Positions 1-7,065 are shown, counted from the first letter of the stretch. The stretch: 9,193 bases of DNA from an uncultured Clostridia bacterium (GCA_904501815.1 CAJGCN010000049.1:1-9193), one strand, 5' to 3'. The notes: a model not told the origin generated them from the letters alone. Numbers and translations: made by a program.

Positions 1-101
1 CCAAAGAATACGGTTTATACCGTCAAGATTTTTGCGGTTGTAAATTTTCCAAAGCGGAAACGGAGAAAAAACGGGCGATAAAGGCGCAAGAAAATCCCTA
101 A
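1..101 (+). CDS. queH: Epoxyqueuosine reductase QueH, C-terminal end (partial)
   Basis: Only the last 32 codons are present, read from base 3 to the TAA at 99-101. The 5' part lies outside the window. The tail contains Y-G-L-Y-R-Q-D-F-C-G-C followed by F-S, the conserved C-terminal block of QueH (former DUF208). Two of the cysteines in this block are metal ligands in the family. QueH catalyses the last step of queuosine synthesis, reducing epoxyqueuosine in tRNA to queuosine with an iron-sulfur centre, in the cytoplasm. After the CGC motif the protein ends in a short Lys/Glu/Ala-rich stretch, as is common. A weak hairpin terminator follows at 168-187 and the next gene has its own promoter, so queH appears to end its transcription unit here. 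The assignment rests on the short motif alone but that motif is distinctive. Confidence 0.8.
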   Translation, partial: KEYGLYRQDFCGCKFSKAETEKKRAIKAQENP

Positions 102-167
102 AAACGCTTACTTCTTAATTTCAACGGTGAATCTAACGGGGTTTGCCGTAATTTTTTAAAGTTTTCT

Positions 168-187
168 CTTGATTTTATCAAGTTTTT
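168..187 (+). terminator. Weak intrinsic terminator after queH
   Basis: CTTGAT and ATCAAG form a perfect 6-bp stem with a three-base loop, followed at once by five T residues. The stem is short and AT-rich, so it would be weak, but it sits where queH transcription should end and upstream of the glnN promoter. Confidence 0.35.
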
Positions 188-270
188 AAATAAAATAGCG
201 TAGTTTTATAAAGTAAAATCCCTAAAAAGGACATTTTTTTGAGAAAGAACGTCGAAATAGAGTATTTTTA

Positions 271-299
271 TTGACTTTTTTGAAAGAATTGACTATAAT
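271..299 (+). promoter_or_regulatory. glnN promoter (sigma-A type)
   Basis: TTGACT at 271-276 and TATAAT at 294-299 are separated by 17 bp, a near-consensus housekeeping promoter. Transcription would start near 306, giving a leader of only about 40 nt, too short for a riboswitch. I saw no obvious GlnR-type palindrome over the promoter, so how nitrogen status controls it is not visible here. Confidence 0.85.
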
Positions 300-345
300 C
301 ATATCGTAAACTTTATTAAAAACCAAAGAAAAGGCAGGAAAAACT

Positions 346-2424
346 ATGAACGTACCCGAAATTTTCGGTGAAAACGTCTTTAACGACGTCGTTATGAGAA
401 GCACTTTACCGCTGGACGTATACCGTTCGCTCCGCAACACGATTGACGCAGGCGAAACGATTGATATGACGATTGCGGACACCGTTGCGAAAGCAATGAA
501 AGACTGGGCTTTATCCAAAGGCGCAACCCACTACACCCACTGGTTTCAACCGCTCACGAACTTAACGGCGGAAAAACACGACGGCTTTATCGAGCCGGCA
601 GGCGGGGATTCCGTGATTATGCGTTTGACGGGTAAATCCTTAATCGTCGGAGAACCTGACGCAAGTTCTTTCCCGTCGGGCGGTTCTCGCGCGACTTGCG
701 CCGCAAGGGGCTACACCGCTTGGGACCCCACTTCGCCCGCGTTCGTAAAAGACGGAACGCTGTATATCCCCACGATTTTCGTATCCTACACAGGGGAAAC
801 CTTAGATAAAAAATCTCCCCTGTTGAAATCTATGACGGCAATCGACAGAGCGGCGAAACGGCTTTTAAAGCTGTTCGGGATTGAAGCGCTTAAAGTGAAT
901 ACGACGGTAGGCCCTGAACAAGAATATTTCCTTGTTGACGAAGAAGTGTATAAAAAACGCGAAGATCTCGTTTTAACGGGCAGAACGCTGTTTGGCAACC
1001 CCGCGCCTAAGGGACAGGAGCTTGACGACCATTATTTCGGCGCGCTTAAACAACGGGTATCCGACTTTATGAAAGACTTAGACGAAACCCTTTGGAAATA
1101 CGGGATTTTATCCAAATCCAAACACAACGAAGCCGCGCCCGCACAGCACGAGCTTGCGCCTATCTTTACGAATATGAACCTTGCCGTCGATAGCAATCAG
1201 CTGACGATGGACTTAATGAAAAAAGTCGCGCAAAAGCACAAACTCGCTTGTCTGTTGCACGAAAAACCTTTCGTAGGTATTAACGGTAGCGGAAAACACA
1301 ACAACTGGTCGCTGTCCACGACCAAGCTCAACTTGCTCGATCCGGGCGACCACCCCGAGCAAAACGCTATGTTTATGCTCATTTTAGCTTGCGTGATTAA
1401 ATCGGTAGATAAATACCAAGCTCTGCTTAGAGCGTGCGTAGCGTCTGCTTCCAACGACCACCGCTTAGGGGGCGGTGAAGCTCCCCCCGCTATCCTTTCC
1501 GTGTATTTAGGCGACGAGCTTGGCGAAATCGTAGACTCTATCGTATTAGGCAAAAACTACGTTCCGCACAAATCCGCAAGGGGGTCTATCGGCGTACCCG
1601 AATCCCCTATTTTCCCGATTGATTCCACCGACAGAAACCGTACGTCGCCTTTTGCGTTCACGGGCAATAAATTCGAATTCCGTATGCTCGGTTCGTCCGC
1701 TTCGGTTGCCGACCCGAATATCGTTTTAAACACGATCGTTGCGGAAGCATTCCAAGAAGCGGCGGAAAAGCTAGAAAAAGCCGAAGACTTCGAACCTGCG
1801 CTCAAAGCCTACACGGAAAAATTGCTCAAAAAACACCACCGCATTATCTTCAATTACAACGGCTACGGCCCTGAATGGGAAGCAGAAGCGGCACGCAGGG
1901 GCTTGTTAAACTTAAAAACAACCGCCGACGCCGTTGCCGAACTTTTCAAAAAAGAAAACGTAGACGTGTTCGTTCGTCAGGGGGTATACACGAAAAACGA
2001 AGCGATTGCGCGAGCAAAAATACAGCTTGAAAACTACGTGAAAAATATCCGCGTAGAAGCGTTGACGGCAATCGATATGGCAACCAAGCAAATCTATCCC
2101 GCCGTATCTTCCTATTCGGCAAAGCTCTGCGAAAATCTCACGGCAAAAAAAGCGTTGTTCTCGTCTTTGCCCTATTTAGAAGAAGAAACGCTGATTAAGT
2201 CGCTCGTGTGCGCGAACGAAAATATGATGACGGCGGTTAAAAAACTCGAAGCCGACCTTGCCGATATGCCCAAAGACGAACTCGAAGCGGCAAAACGCAC
2301 GGCGTACGTCGTCGTTCCCGACATGGAAAAGGTGCGCAAATACGCCGACGAATCGGAAAAGCTTTGCGCCAAAGAATACTGGCCTTTCCCTACTTACTAC
2401 GATTTATTATTCAGCGTAAAATAA
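346..2424 (+). CDS. glnN: Type III glutamine synthetase (GSIII)
   Basis: Cytoplasmic enzyme making glutamine from glutamate, ammonia and ATP, the entry point of nitrogen assimilation. The 692 residues fit GSIII (about 700-730) and not GSI or GSII (shorter). GSIII hallmarks, in order: an N-terminal H-Y-T-H-W-F-Q-P block near 62-69; G-P-E-Q-E-Y-F at 189-195 with catalytic-barrel glutamates; N-E-A-A-P-A-Q-H-E at 261-269; G-I-N-G-S-G-K-H-N-N-W-S at 311-322 in the ATP/glutamate site; N-D-H-R-L-G-G-G-E-A-P-P at 370-381; and N-R-T-S-P-F-A-F-T-G followed by F-E-F-R-M at 431-447. The ATG at 346 has a moderate AGGCAGGA site just upstream and begins with residues usual for the family. It stands alone between its own promoter and a strong terminator. 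All key motifs are intact, so it should be active as the usual large homo-oligomer. Confidence 0.97.
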   Translation: MNVPEIFGENVFNDVVMRSTLPLDVYRSLRNTIDAGETIDMTIADTVAKAMKDWALSKGATHYTHWFQPLTNLTAEKHDGFIEPAGGDSVIMRLTGKSLIVGEPDASSFPSGGSRATCAARGYTAWDPTSPAFVKDGTLYIPTIFVSYTGETLDKKSPLLKSMTAIDRAAKRLLKLFGIEALKVNTTVGPEQEYFLVDEEVYKKREDLVLTGRTLFGNPAPKGQELDDHYFGALKQRVSDFMKDLDETLWKYGILSKSKHNEAAPAQHELAPIFTNMNLAVDSNQLTMDLMKKVAQKHKLACLLHEKPFVGINGSGKHNNWSLSTTKLNLLDPGDHPEQNAMFMLILACVIKSVDKYQALLRACVASASNDHRLGGGEAPPAILSVYLGDELGEIVDSIVLGKNYVPHKSARGSIGVPESPIFPIDSTDRNRTSPFAFTGNKFEFRMLGSSASVADPNIVLNTIVAEAFQEAAEKLEKAEDFEPALKAYTEKLLKKHHRIIFNYNGYGPEWEAEAARRGLLNLKTTADAVAELFKKENVDVFVRQGVYTKNEAIARAKIQLENYVKNIRVEALTAIDMATKQIYPAVSSYSAKLCENLTAKKALFSSLPYLEEETLIKSLVCANENMMTAVKKLEADLADMPKDELEAAKRTAYVVVPDMEKVRKYADESEKLCAKEYWPFPTYYDLLFSVK

Positions 2425-2442
2425 AATTTTTAAAAAAGTGCG

Positions 2443-2470
2443 ATACTCGGAAAAATTTTCCGAGTATTTT
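2443..2470 (+). terminator. Terminator after glnN
   Basis: ATACTCGG at 2443-2450 pairs with CCGAGTAT at 2460-2467. The A5/T4 stretch between them extends the stem by up to four A-T pairs. TTTGCTTACTTTT follows. It lies 18 bp past the glnN stop codon and before the next promoter. Confidence 0.75.
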
Positions 2471-2484
2471 GCTTACTTTTCCGT

Positions 2485-2512
2485 TTGACTTTCTATTCTT
2501 TTCGTGTATAAT
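2485..2512 (+). promoter_or_regulatory. Promoter of the membrane protein/TraX pair
   Basis: TTGACT at 2485-2490, a 16-bp spacer, then TATAAT at 2507-2512. The start point would be near 2519, about 29 nt before the start codon at 2548. This is the only good promoter before 4092, so it likely drives both overlapping genes. Confidence 0.75.
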
Positions 2513-2547
2513 CATAGTATAGATTTATTTTTACAAGGGGAGTGCTT

Positions 2548-3264
2548 ATGCTCGACTACACAAAAACGGCAATTCAGCAAGTTCTAAACGATTTCAAAAA
2601 AGCGTTTTTCGTACTGCGCGTTGCCACGCAAACCGTTTATATCGCTTATTTAATCTACGCGCTCGCCACTATGCGCGGGCTTTGGGTTGTCAACGGGATT
2701 TTGCTTACGCTCAGTATCGGGTATTTACTCTTTTACCTGTTCGCAACCGCTTGGGGTAAATCCCCCGACGGCAGAAAAATGCAAAAACTCGGAATGGAAA
2801 TTTATGCTTGGAGCAAACGTCTTATTCAGCTTTTCAACCTTGCCGTCGCCGTCTACGGGCTGTGCTACACGGCAAAAAACGTAAGCGTATTTTCCGTGAT
2901 TTTCTCGGCAATGATGATTGCGCTTTGGGTGTTTAACCTTATCTTTTCGTTCGTGCAAAAATTTGTCGGCGCAAGGCTTAGCCTTTTGGTTGCAGGCTTG
3001 GAAGCCGACATGGAAACGATTACTAAGCCCGTGCGCACGGTCGGGAATTTCTTCAAGAAAATGACGGGGCAAGAAATTGCGCCCGAAAAGGAAAAATCTA
3101 AAGCAAGGGTGTATTTAGAAAAGAAAGTAAGCGAACACAAAGAACGCAAAAAGCAAGAAAAACTCGATAAAAAACAAGCTCTTCGCGAAGAAAAGCTTCA
3201 AAGAAAATTGAACAAGAAAGGAATAGAATACGGCGCATTTCCTTCTTCGGAGCAAGAAGAATGA
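2548..3264 (+). CDS. Four-TM membrane protein with charged C-terminal coiled coil, unknown function
   Basis: I do not recognise a family. From the ATG at 2548 the protein has 238 residues. I prefer this start to the GTG at 2542 because the GTG lies inside the ribosome binding site AGGGGAG (2536-2542), which leaves a normal 5-nt spacer to the ATG. Four hydrophobic segments are visible at about residues 20-40, 45-69, 91-107 and 112-137, as two hairpins joined by a Lys-rich loop near 70-80. Residues 170-225 are dense in Lys and Glu with heptad-like spacing, probably a cytoplasmic coiled coil, and the end is acidic. Its stop overlaps the TraX-like start (ATGA, 3261-3264), so the two are probably translationally coupled and work at the same membrane. 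Base composition matches glnN and TraX, so this looks like host sequence. Confidence 0.8.
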   Translation: MLDYTKTAIQQVLNDFKKAFFVLRVATQTVYIAYLIYALATMRGLWVVNGILLTLSIGYLLFYLFATAWGKSPDGRKMQKLGMEIYAWSKRLIQLFNLAVAVYGLCYTAKNVSVFSVIFSAMMIALWVFNLIFSFVQKFVGARLSLLVAGLEADMETITKPVRTVGNFFKKMTGQEIAPEKEKSKARVYLEKKVSEHKERKKQEKLDKKQALREEKLQRKLNKKGIEYGAFPSSEQEE

Positions 3265-4025
3265 TAAGCGTCGCCCCTTTACGAAAATTCCCTTTCCTAA
3301 ACGCAAACGCCTTGAAAATTCTCGCCACCTTGCTTATGCTAATCGACCATATCGGCGCGATTTTCTACCCGACTTCCCATTTCCTTTTTAGGAAAATCGG
3401 TCGGTTGTCTTTCCCCGTGTTTGCGTTTTTTATTTCGGAAGGCTGTCGGTACACCAAAAATAAATCTCGGCATTTTTCGATTTTAGCAGGGCTTGCCGTA
3501 CTTTGCGAAATAGTCGTAAGAATCGCTGTGCCGAATACTCCGATGGCTTCGATACTTATCACTTTTTCCTTCTCCGTTTTGATTATCTACGCTTTGCAAG
3601 CCTTTAAAAAACGTCTTTTTGAAAACGCGCCCGTAGCAGAAACCGTCTTTTTCTTTTTCGTGTTTGCCAGCGGGGTGGGCTTAACCTTTTGGCTTTGCTA
3701 TCTAACGCCCATAGACTACGGATTTTGGGGCGTTATGACTCCCGTATTCGTCAGCCTTTTTGATTTTCGTGGCGTACCTGCCCCCGCCTTTTTGCAAAAA
3801 TTAGATTGTTTGCCCGTTCGGGTGTTGTCTTTGCTCCCCTGCCTGTTTATGCTCGTAGAAACTTCCCTGTTCCCCGCTTTACAATGGTACGCATTTTTAG
3901 CCTTACCCCTTTTACTTTGTTATAACGGTGAACGCGGAACGTGGAATATGAAATATTTCTTCTACGTATTTTACCCCCTGCATTTAGCTTTCTTATACGG
4001 CATTTACTATTTCTTCGTGCTGTAA
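3261..4025 (+). CDS. TraX family membrane protein
   Basis: A 254-residue multi-pass membrane protein of the TraX family. On the F plasmid TraX acetylates pilin. Chromosomal Firmicute copies have no proven role and may be membrane acyltransferases. Family marks: L-M-L-I-D-H-I-G-A-I-F near residues 25-35; R-K-I-G-R-L-S-F-P-V-F-A-F at 44-56, followed by S-E-G and T-K-N; an I-D-Y-G turn at 151-154; and K-Y-F-F-Y-V-F-Y-P-L-H-L near the C-terminus at 231-242. Seven or eight hydrophobic segments fill the rest. Its ATG overlaps the upstream stop as ATGA, with GGAG 8 nt before it, so it is coupled to the four-TM gene. No pilin or conjugation gene is nearby, which argues against a pilin-acetylase role here. 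The name is secure; the substrate is unknown. Confidence 0.88.
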   Translation: MISVAPLRKFPFLNANALKILATLLMLIDHIGAIFYPTSHFLFRKIGRLSFPVFAFFISEGCRYTKNKSRHFSILAGLAVLCEIVVRIAVPNTPMASILITFSFSVLIIYALQAFKKRLFENAPVAETVFFFFVFASGVGLTFWLCYLTPIDYGFWGVMTPVFVSLFDFRGVPAPAFLQKLDCLPVRVLSLLPCLFMLVETSLFPALQWYAFLALPLLLCYNGERGTWNMKYFFYVFYPLHLAFLYGIYYFFVL

Positions 4026-4032
4026 GCCCCGC

Positions 4033-4075
4033 TCGGAAAACCCAAAACTCAGTTTCTTAACTTCCGAATTTTTTT
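4033..4075 (+). terminator. Possible terminator after traX-like gene
   Basis: TCGGAA at 4033-4038 pairs with TTCCGA at 4062-4067, followed by A and seven T residues. The 23-base loop is large but contains AAACT/AGTTT, which can pair within it. No clear promoter follows before the CDF gene, so partial read-through into that gene is likely. Confidence 0.35.
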
Positions 4076-4091
4076 CAAAAAGGAGAAAAAT

Positions 4092-4994
4092 ATGAAAACG
4101 GAAAAAAATATTTTTATAGCCTTTCTTTTGAACTTATTATTTTCTATCGTAGAAATTATAGGCGGGATATTTACGGGTAGTATCGCTATTATTTCCGACG
4201 CCGTACACGATTTCGGCGACGCAACGAGTATCGGCTTGTCTTACTTATTTGAAAAAAAGAGCAAAAAGAAACCCGACGAGCTTTATACTTACGGCTACGC
4301 TCGCTATTCGGTATTAGGCGGGCTTATCACCGTTGTTATTCTTTTAATCGGATCGGGAATCGTTATTTATAACGCGATTGACAGATTTATCAACCCCGTT
4401 TCCATCCATTATAATAATATGCTTATCTTAGCGGTAATCGGCTTAATCGTCAACCTGCTCGCCACCTATTTTACGCACGGCGGTCATTCCATTAACCAAA
4501 AAGCAGTTAATCTGCACATGCTCGAAGATGTACTCGGTTGGGCAGTCATTCTAATCGGCGCGGTGATTATGCGTTTTACCAACCTTTGGATTTTAGACCC
4601 TATCCTGTCTATCTGCGTGGCTCTTTTCATACTGTTTAACGCAATCAAAAGTTTAAAAGAAATTTTGGATATCTTTTTAATCAAAACGCCAAAAGATATA
4701 AAAATCCAAACGCTAAAAGAACATATTTTAAAAATCGACGGGATTTTGGACGTACATCATTTCCACGTTTGGACGATAGACGGAGAAAGGGTGTGCGCAA
4801 GCTTGCATATCGCGGTAAAAGAATATAGCAGTCAAATCAAAAGCGACGTGAAAGCGGAACTCAACGAACACGGAATCGACCATATCACGATAGAAATGGA
4901 AACGTCAAACGAAGAATGTTCCGAAAAAGAATGTTGCGTAAAATCGCACCCCCGCCCGCATACGCATCACCATCATCACCATCATCACCATTGA
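4092..4994 (+). CDS. Cation diffusion facilitator metal exporter with His tail (CzcD/ZitB type)
   Basis: A 300-residue inner-membrane antiporter that exports divalent metal, most likely Zn2+, in exchange for protons. Six TM segments occupy about residues 8-185. The transport site is visible as H-x3-D in TM2 (H39, D43, in S-D-A-V-H-D-F-G-D) and H-x3-D in TM5 (H142, D146). This two-histidine pattern is known for zinc-preferring members. The cytosolic dimerisation domain spans about 195-265 and contains H-H-F-H-V-W-T-I-D. After it comes a metal-binding tail: three cysteines near 275-282 (E-C-S-E-K-E-C-C), then H-P-R-P-H-T and nine consecutive histidines at the very end. AAAAAGGAG lies just upstream of the ATG. 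A strong terminator follows, so the gene may be monocistronic or the distal member of the unit beginning at 2548. The His run is encoded by a tandem repeat. Confidence 0.93.
   Translation: MKTEKNIFIAFLLNLLFSIVEIIGGIFTGSIAIISDAVHDFGDATSIGLSYLFEKKSKKKPDELYTYGYARYSVLGGLITVVILLIGSGIVIYNAIDRFINPVSIHYNNMLILAVIGLIVNLLATYFTHGGHSINQKAVNLHMLEDVLGWAVILIGAVIMRFTNLWILDPILSICVALFILFNAIKSLKEILDIFLIKTPKDIKIQTLKEHILKIDGILDVHHFHVWTIDGERVCASLHIAVKEYSSQIKSDVKAELNEHGIDHITIEMETSNEECSEKECCVKSHPRPHTHHHHHHHHH
4965..4991 (+). repeat. Three exact 9-bp tandem repeats encoding the His tail
   Basis: CATCACCAT occurs three times without interruption and encodes nine histidines directly before the TGA stop. Each unit adds three His, so slippage would change tail length in frame without breaking the gene. 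Confidence 0.9.
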
Positions 4995-5009
4995 TTAAAT
5001 TTGTTTAGC

Positions 5010-5044
5010 AAAAACAGGTGTCAACTAAGACACCTGTTTTTTTT
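5010..5044 (+). terminator. Strong terminator after CDF gene, probably bidirectional
   Basis: AAAACAGGTGTC (5011-5022) and GACACCTGTTTT (5029-5040) form a perfect 12-bp stem around AACTAA, followed by more T residues. On the other strand the stem is followed by five T, so it could also stop transcripts from the convergent - strand gene ending at 5120. Confidence 0.92.
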
Positions 5045-5119
5045 ATATCCGATTTAGATAAAATTTTAGGAATTTTACATTTTAATATGCTACAACTTTC
5101 ACCAATAAGTTCCATTAAA

Positions 5120-5875
5120 TTAAATCGGCTTAAATATAATTAATTTCTTCTCCCCTAAATAAAACTCCAAATCGTTCTCATTTTTCTTTAATTTTATAGA
5201 TTTAATTTGAAAGAAGACTTCATCATGTAAATCAAATAATAATTCTTGTAAACTCGTTATAAATTCCCATTTGGACGAAGAGTTTAGCATTTTTTTATAA
5301 TGAATTTGAAGAACCTTGATTGTCTTTATCTCATAGTCATTAAATATGCCAAAAAATACATTATTAGATCTATTATTTATAATATCATTACACCCGTAAT
5401 TTAATAAACCATACGAAAAAAAGCGCGAAACATTAAAATCTAAAACAATTTCAGGATTTCCGCATTCAATCATTTTATCTTTTTCTTGTTCACAATAAGC
5501 ATTTATATTGTAAATTAAATTCTTTGAAAAATTAATATTAAAGCCCTGTAAATATAACCGAGAAACAAAGCAACAAAAACTATTTTGCAAATCAAAAATA
5601 ATTGGTTGCATTAAACTTTCTCTTTTCCATTGTTTATTTTCTTTATCTCGTGCAATACCCGCCTTTTCTATAAAATATGCCAAAATGATAGCTCCAACTC
5701 CACTTGCTCCGATTGACATAAGTATAGAAATTATCGAGTTTTCACACCAAAAATAAGGTATAATAAAGCTAAAACTAATAATTAATCCTGCTAGATATAT
5801 AAAAAAGTTCCTTTTTCCCACACCCAAAATTGTATCTCTAATGAAAAAAGATTGATCTTTTATTTTTCTTTTCAA
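5120..5875 (-). CDS. Two-TM membrane protein with cytosolic domain, unknown function
   Basis: 251 residues, family not recognised. The start is TTG at 5875. It is the only usable start: the next Met is residue 53, inside the second TM, and an in-frame stop lies just upstream. AAGGAG sits 11 nt before it. Two hydrophobic segments at about 24-43 and 47-68 form a hairpin, followed by a basic stretch (R-D-K-E-N-K-Q-W-K-R-E near 76-86) that should stay in the cytoplasm. Residues 90-251 look like a soluble helix-rich domain with several cysteines and no catalytic motif I can name. Codons are strongly A/T-biased compared with glnN or TraX, suggesting transfer. It lies downstream of the XRE regulator in the same direction (88-bp gap) and has its own promoter-like sequence. 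N-terminal two-TM plus cytosolic domain proteins include effectors of phage-defence cassettes, but nothing here proves that role. Confidence 0.75.
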   Translation of the reverse strand: MKRKIKDQSFFIRDTILGVGKRNFFIYLAGLIISFSFIIPYFWCENSIISILMSIGASGVGAIILAYFIEKAGIARDKENKQWKRESLMQPIIFDLQNSFCCFVSRLYLQGFNINFSKNLIYNINAYCEQEKDKMIECGNPEIVLDFNVSRFFSYGLLNYGCNDIINNRSNNVFFGIFNDYEIKTIKVLQIHYKKMLNSSSKWEFITSLQELLFDLHDEVFFQIKSIKLKKNENDLEFYLGEKKLIIFKPI

Positions 5876-5901
5876 TTTATTTAAAACTCCTTTTTATTCT
5901 A

Positions 5902-5930
5902 TTTATATTAAATATTTGTAAAATTTGTAA
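5902..5930 (-). promoter_or_regulatory. Candidate promoter of the two-TM gene
   Basis: On the - strand, TTACAA (5925-5930) and TATAAA (5902-5907) are 17 bp apart, with the ribosome binding site just downstream. The surrounding AT-richness makes a chance match fairly likely. Confidence 0.4.
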
Positions 5931-5963
5931 TAAAAAAGCGCATAACAATAAATATATAAACTT

Positions 5964-6206
5964 TTAAATATTAAGATTTTCTTCATGAAAAAGCGGACTG
6001 TCCAAAAACTCACTTATTGTCATATCAAAACCGCTCGCAATTAGAATTGTGGTTGATAATAAATTATCTCTAACCGTTTCGTGAAGTATATTCTTTAAAG
6101 TAGAATGCGTTACGCCGCTATTCATTGCTAACCTATAACGAGTTATCCCCTTTTCTTTCAATAATTCTTCTATCCTTAAAGCTACTGCACGATTTACATT
6201 GTTCAT
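5964..6206 (-). CDS. Small XRE-family helix-turn-helix regulator
   Basis: 80 residues from the ATG at 6206, chosen over an upstream in-frame ATG at 6284. The longer form would add a hydrophobic tail and read through both operator-like palindromes, and TAGGAA lies 9 nt before the 6206 start. The Cro/C1-type fold covers about residues 8-66: V-A-L-R-I-E-E-L-L-K-E-K-G (helix 1), T-R-Y-R-L-A-M-N-S-G-V (helix 2), T-H-S-T-L-K-N-I-L (recognition helix), then L-L-S-T-T-I-L-I-A-S-G-F and M-T-I-S-E-F-L-D. This is the usual compact layout of such single-domain repressors in Firmicutes. It is divergent from the DUF4352-like gene, and two matching palindromes lie between them, so it probably represses that gene and itself. 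Its direct target and any inducer are unknown. Confidence 0.9.
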   Translation of the reverse strand: MNNVNRAVALRIEELLKEKGITRYRLAMNSGVTHSTLKNILHETVRDNLLSTTILIASGFDMTISEFLDSPLFHEENLNI

Positions 6207-6220
6207 AGTTATTATTCCTA

Positions 6221-6240
6221 TATGGTTATTAACAACTATA
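6221..6240. promoter_or_regulatory. Operator-like palindrome, regulator-proximal (imperfect)
   Basis: TATGGTT, six bases, AACTATA. It differs by one base from the perfect palindrome at 6262-6289 and has the same arm order and six-base spacing. It lies 15 bp upstream of the XRE start codon, where binding would block that gene's transcription. Confidence 0.6.
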
Positions 6241-6261
6241 ATTTTATTATAAAAATATATA

Positions 6262-6289
6262 AAAATATGGTTGCATATAACCATATTTT
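6262..6289. promoter_or_regulatory. Operator-like perfect palindrome over the -35 box
   Basis: AAAATATGGTT and AACCATATTTT are perfect 11-base arms around GCATAT. The palindrome covers the -35 hexamer of the rightward promoter (6271-6276), so a bound dimer should prevent RNA polymerase binding. The XRE protein encoded next door is the obvious candidate ligand. Confidence 0.75.
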
Positions 6290-6299
6290 ATGCTATAAT
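6271..6299 (+). promoter_or_regulatory. Promoter of the DUF4352-like gene (extended -10)
   Basis: TTGCAT (6271-6276), 17 bp, then TGC-TATAAT with the -10 hexamer at 6294-6299, which is an extended -10. The predicted start is near 6306, about 25 nt before the start codon. The -35 lies inside the perfect palindrome. Confidence 0.75.
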
Positions 6300-6330
6300 A
6301 ATATAAAATAAAGAAATTAGGAGTAATTAT

Positions 6331-6882
6331 ATGAGTGAAGACAATTCTCAAAATAAAAAGTCAGCAAAAATATTTTCTATTATTGTAGGTAGTATAATCT
6401 TTATTATAGGTTGGATTATTAATTTACTATCGCCAGACGATAAATCTGAAAATAAAAATGCAAAAGATAATAACTATTATATCGGGGACACATTATCTTA
6501 TAAAGATATCGACTTAACAGTAAATAATATCAGGTGTATTCAAAATATAGATCTTTCGTCAGAAGAATATGGTTTATATTATATTACAGTTTCTATCACT
6601 TACAAAAATAACACAAAAAAGGAATTTGACGTTCATACAAGTGATGTTTATATAAAAACAACAGACAAAGGTGAAAAATATAATTGTTCCGGATTTTCAG
6701 GCGATAAAGGATTTATTGATGCTTTATTAGGTGAAACAATTATAGCAGGGGCAACAAAACATTACGATATTTCATTTTATACAGCCTATTCATTAGAAAC
6801 TAAGAAATATATTATGTGTTTTGATTGGGGTGTTTTTAGTAGAGAACAAGAATACCATTTATATTTAAGAAATAATAACTAA
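6331..6882 (+). CDS. Single-TM protein with DUF4352-like extracytoplasmic domain
   Basis: 183 residues, with AGGAG 7 nt before the ATG. A charged N-terminus (1-12) is followed by one hydrophobic segment (about 13-33, F-S-I-I-V-G-S-I-I-F-I-I-G-W-I-I) without a lipobox, so it is a membrane anchor and not a lipoprotein signal. A polar linker (34-48) precedes a beta-rich domain from about 49 to 180: I-G-D-T-L-S-Y-K-D-I-D-L-T-V near 51-64, Y-Y-I-T-V-S-I-T-Y-K-N-N in the middle, then D-V-Y-I-K-T-T-D. This order resembles DUF4352/DUF5067 immunoglobulin-like domains exposed outside Firmicute cells, whose function is mostly unknown. The gene is AT-rich like its divergent partner and probably controlled by it. 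Family assignment is by pattern only. Confidence 0.75.
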   Translation: MSEDNSQNKKSAKIFSIIVGSIIFIIGWIINLLSPDDKSENKNAKDNNYYIGDTLSYKDIDLTVNNIRCIQNIDLSSEEYGLYYITVSITYKNNTKKEFDVHTSDVYIKTTDKGEKYNCSGFSGDKGFIDALLGETIIAGATKHYDISFYTAYSLETKKYIMCFDWGVFSREQEYHLYLRNNN

Positions 6883-7030
6883 TTATTTTTTAAATTAATT
6901 AAATAAAAAGTATGCACAACACGAAACAGGATTTTAAAAATAATTGTACCTTTTTCACACCATCTTTTTCCGTCAATTTTTCAACTTGCATTTTTATAAA
7001 ATAAAGTCCTGTCGAGTATTCGAGAGAAGC

Positions 7031-7064
7031 AAAAAAGGAAATCTCAAACGAGATTTCCTTTTTT
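7031..7064 (-). terminator. Perfect 15-bp terminator downstream of the tRNA fragment
   Basis: Two perfect 15-base arms (7031-7045 and 7050-7064) around AAAC, with A6 and T6 at the ends, can act on either strand. Read on the - strand it begins one base after the CCA of the tRNA-Leu fragment, so it is most simply the original terminator of that tRNA gene. Confidence 0.85.
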
Positions 7065-7065
7065 G

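Noticed and set aside
91..229. Direct repeat of AAAATCCCTAAAAA at 91-104 and 216-229
   Set aside because: Low-complexity A-rich 14-mer, one copy inside the end of queH. No structure or spacing suggests a function.
2542..2547. GTG start two codons upstream for the four-TM protein
   Set aside because: The GTG overlaps the AGGGGAG ribosome binding site. The ATG at 2548 has proper spacing.
6207..6284. N-terminal extension of the XRE regulator from an upstream ATG
   Set aside because: It would add 26 residues unlike the family and place both operator-like palindromes largely inside the coding region. The ATG at 6206 has its own binding site and starts at the fold.
6899..6991. 30-codon - strand ORF ending in a hydrophobic stretch
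   Set aside because: The nearest AGGA is about 13 nt from the ATG with no good promoter, and the region is AT-rich, so a chance ORF cannot be excluded.
7007..7015. TCCTGTCGA matching the T-arm/acceptor of the tRNA fragment in opposite orientation
   Set aside because: Only nine bases match, without CCA or the rest of the T arm, so chance is likely.
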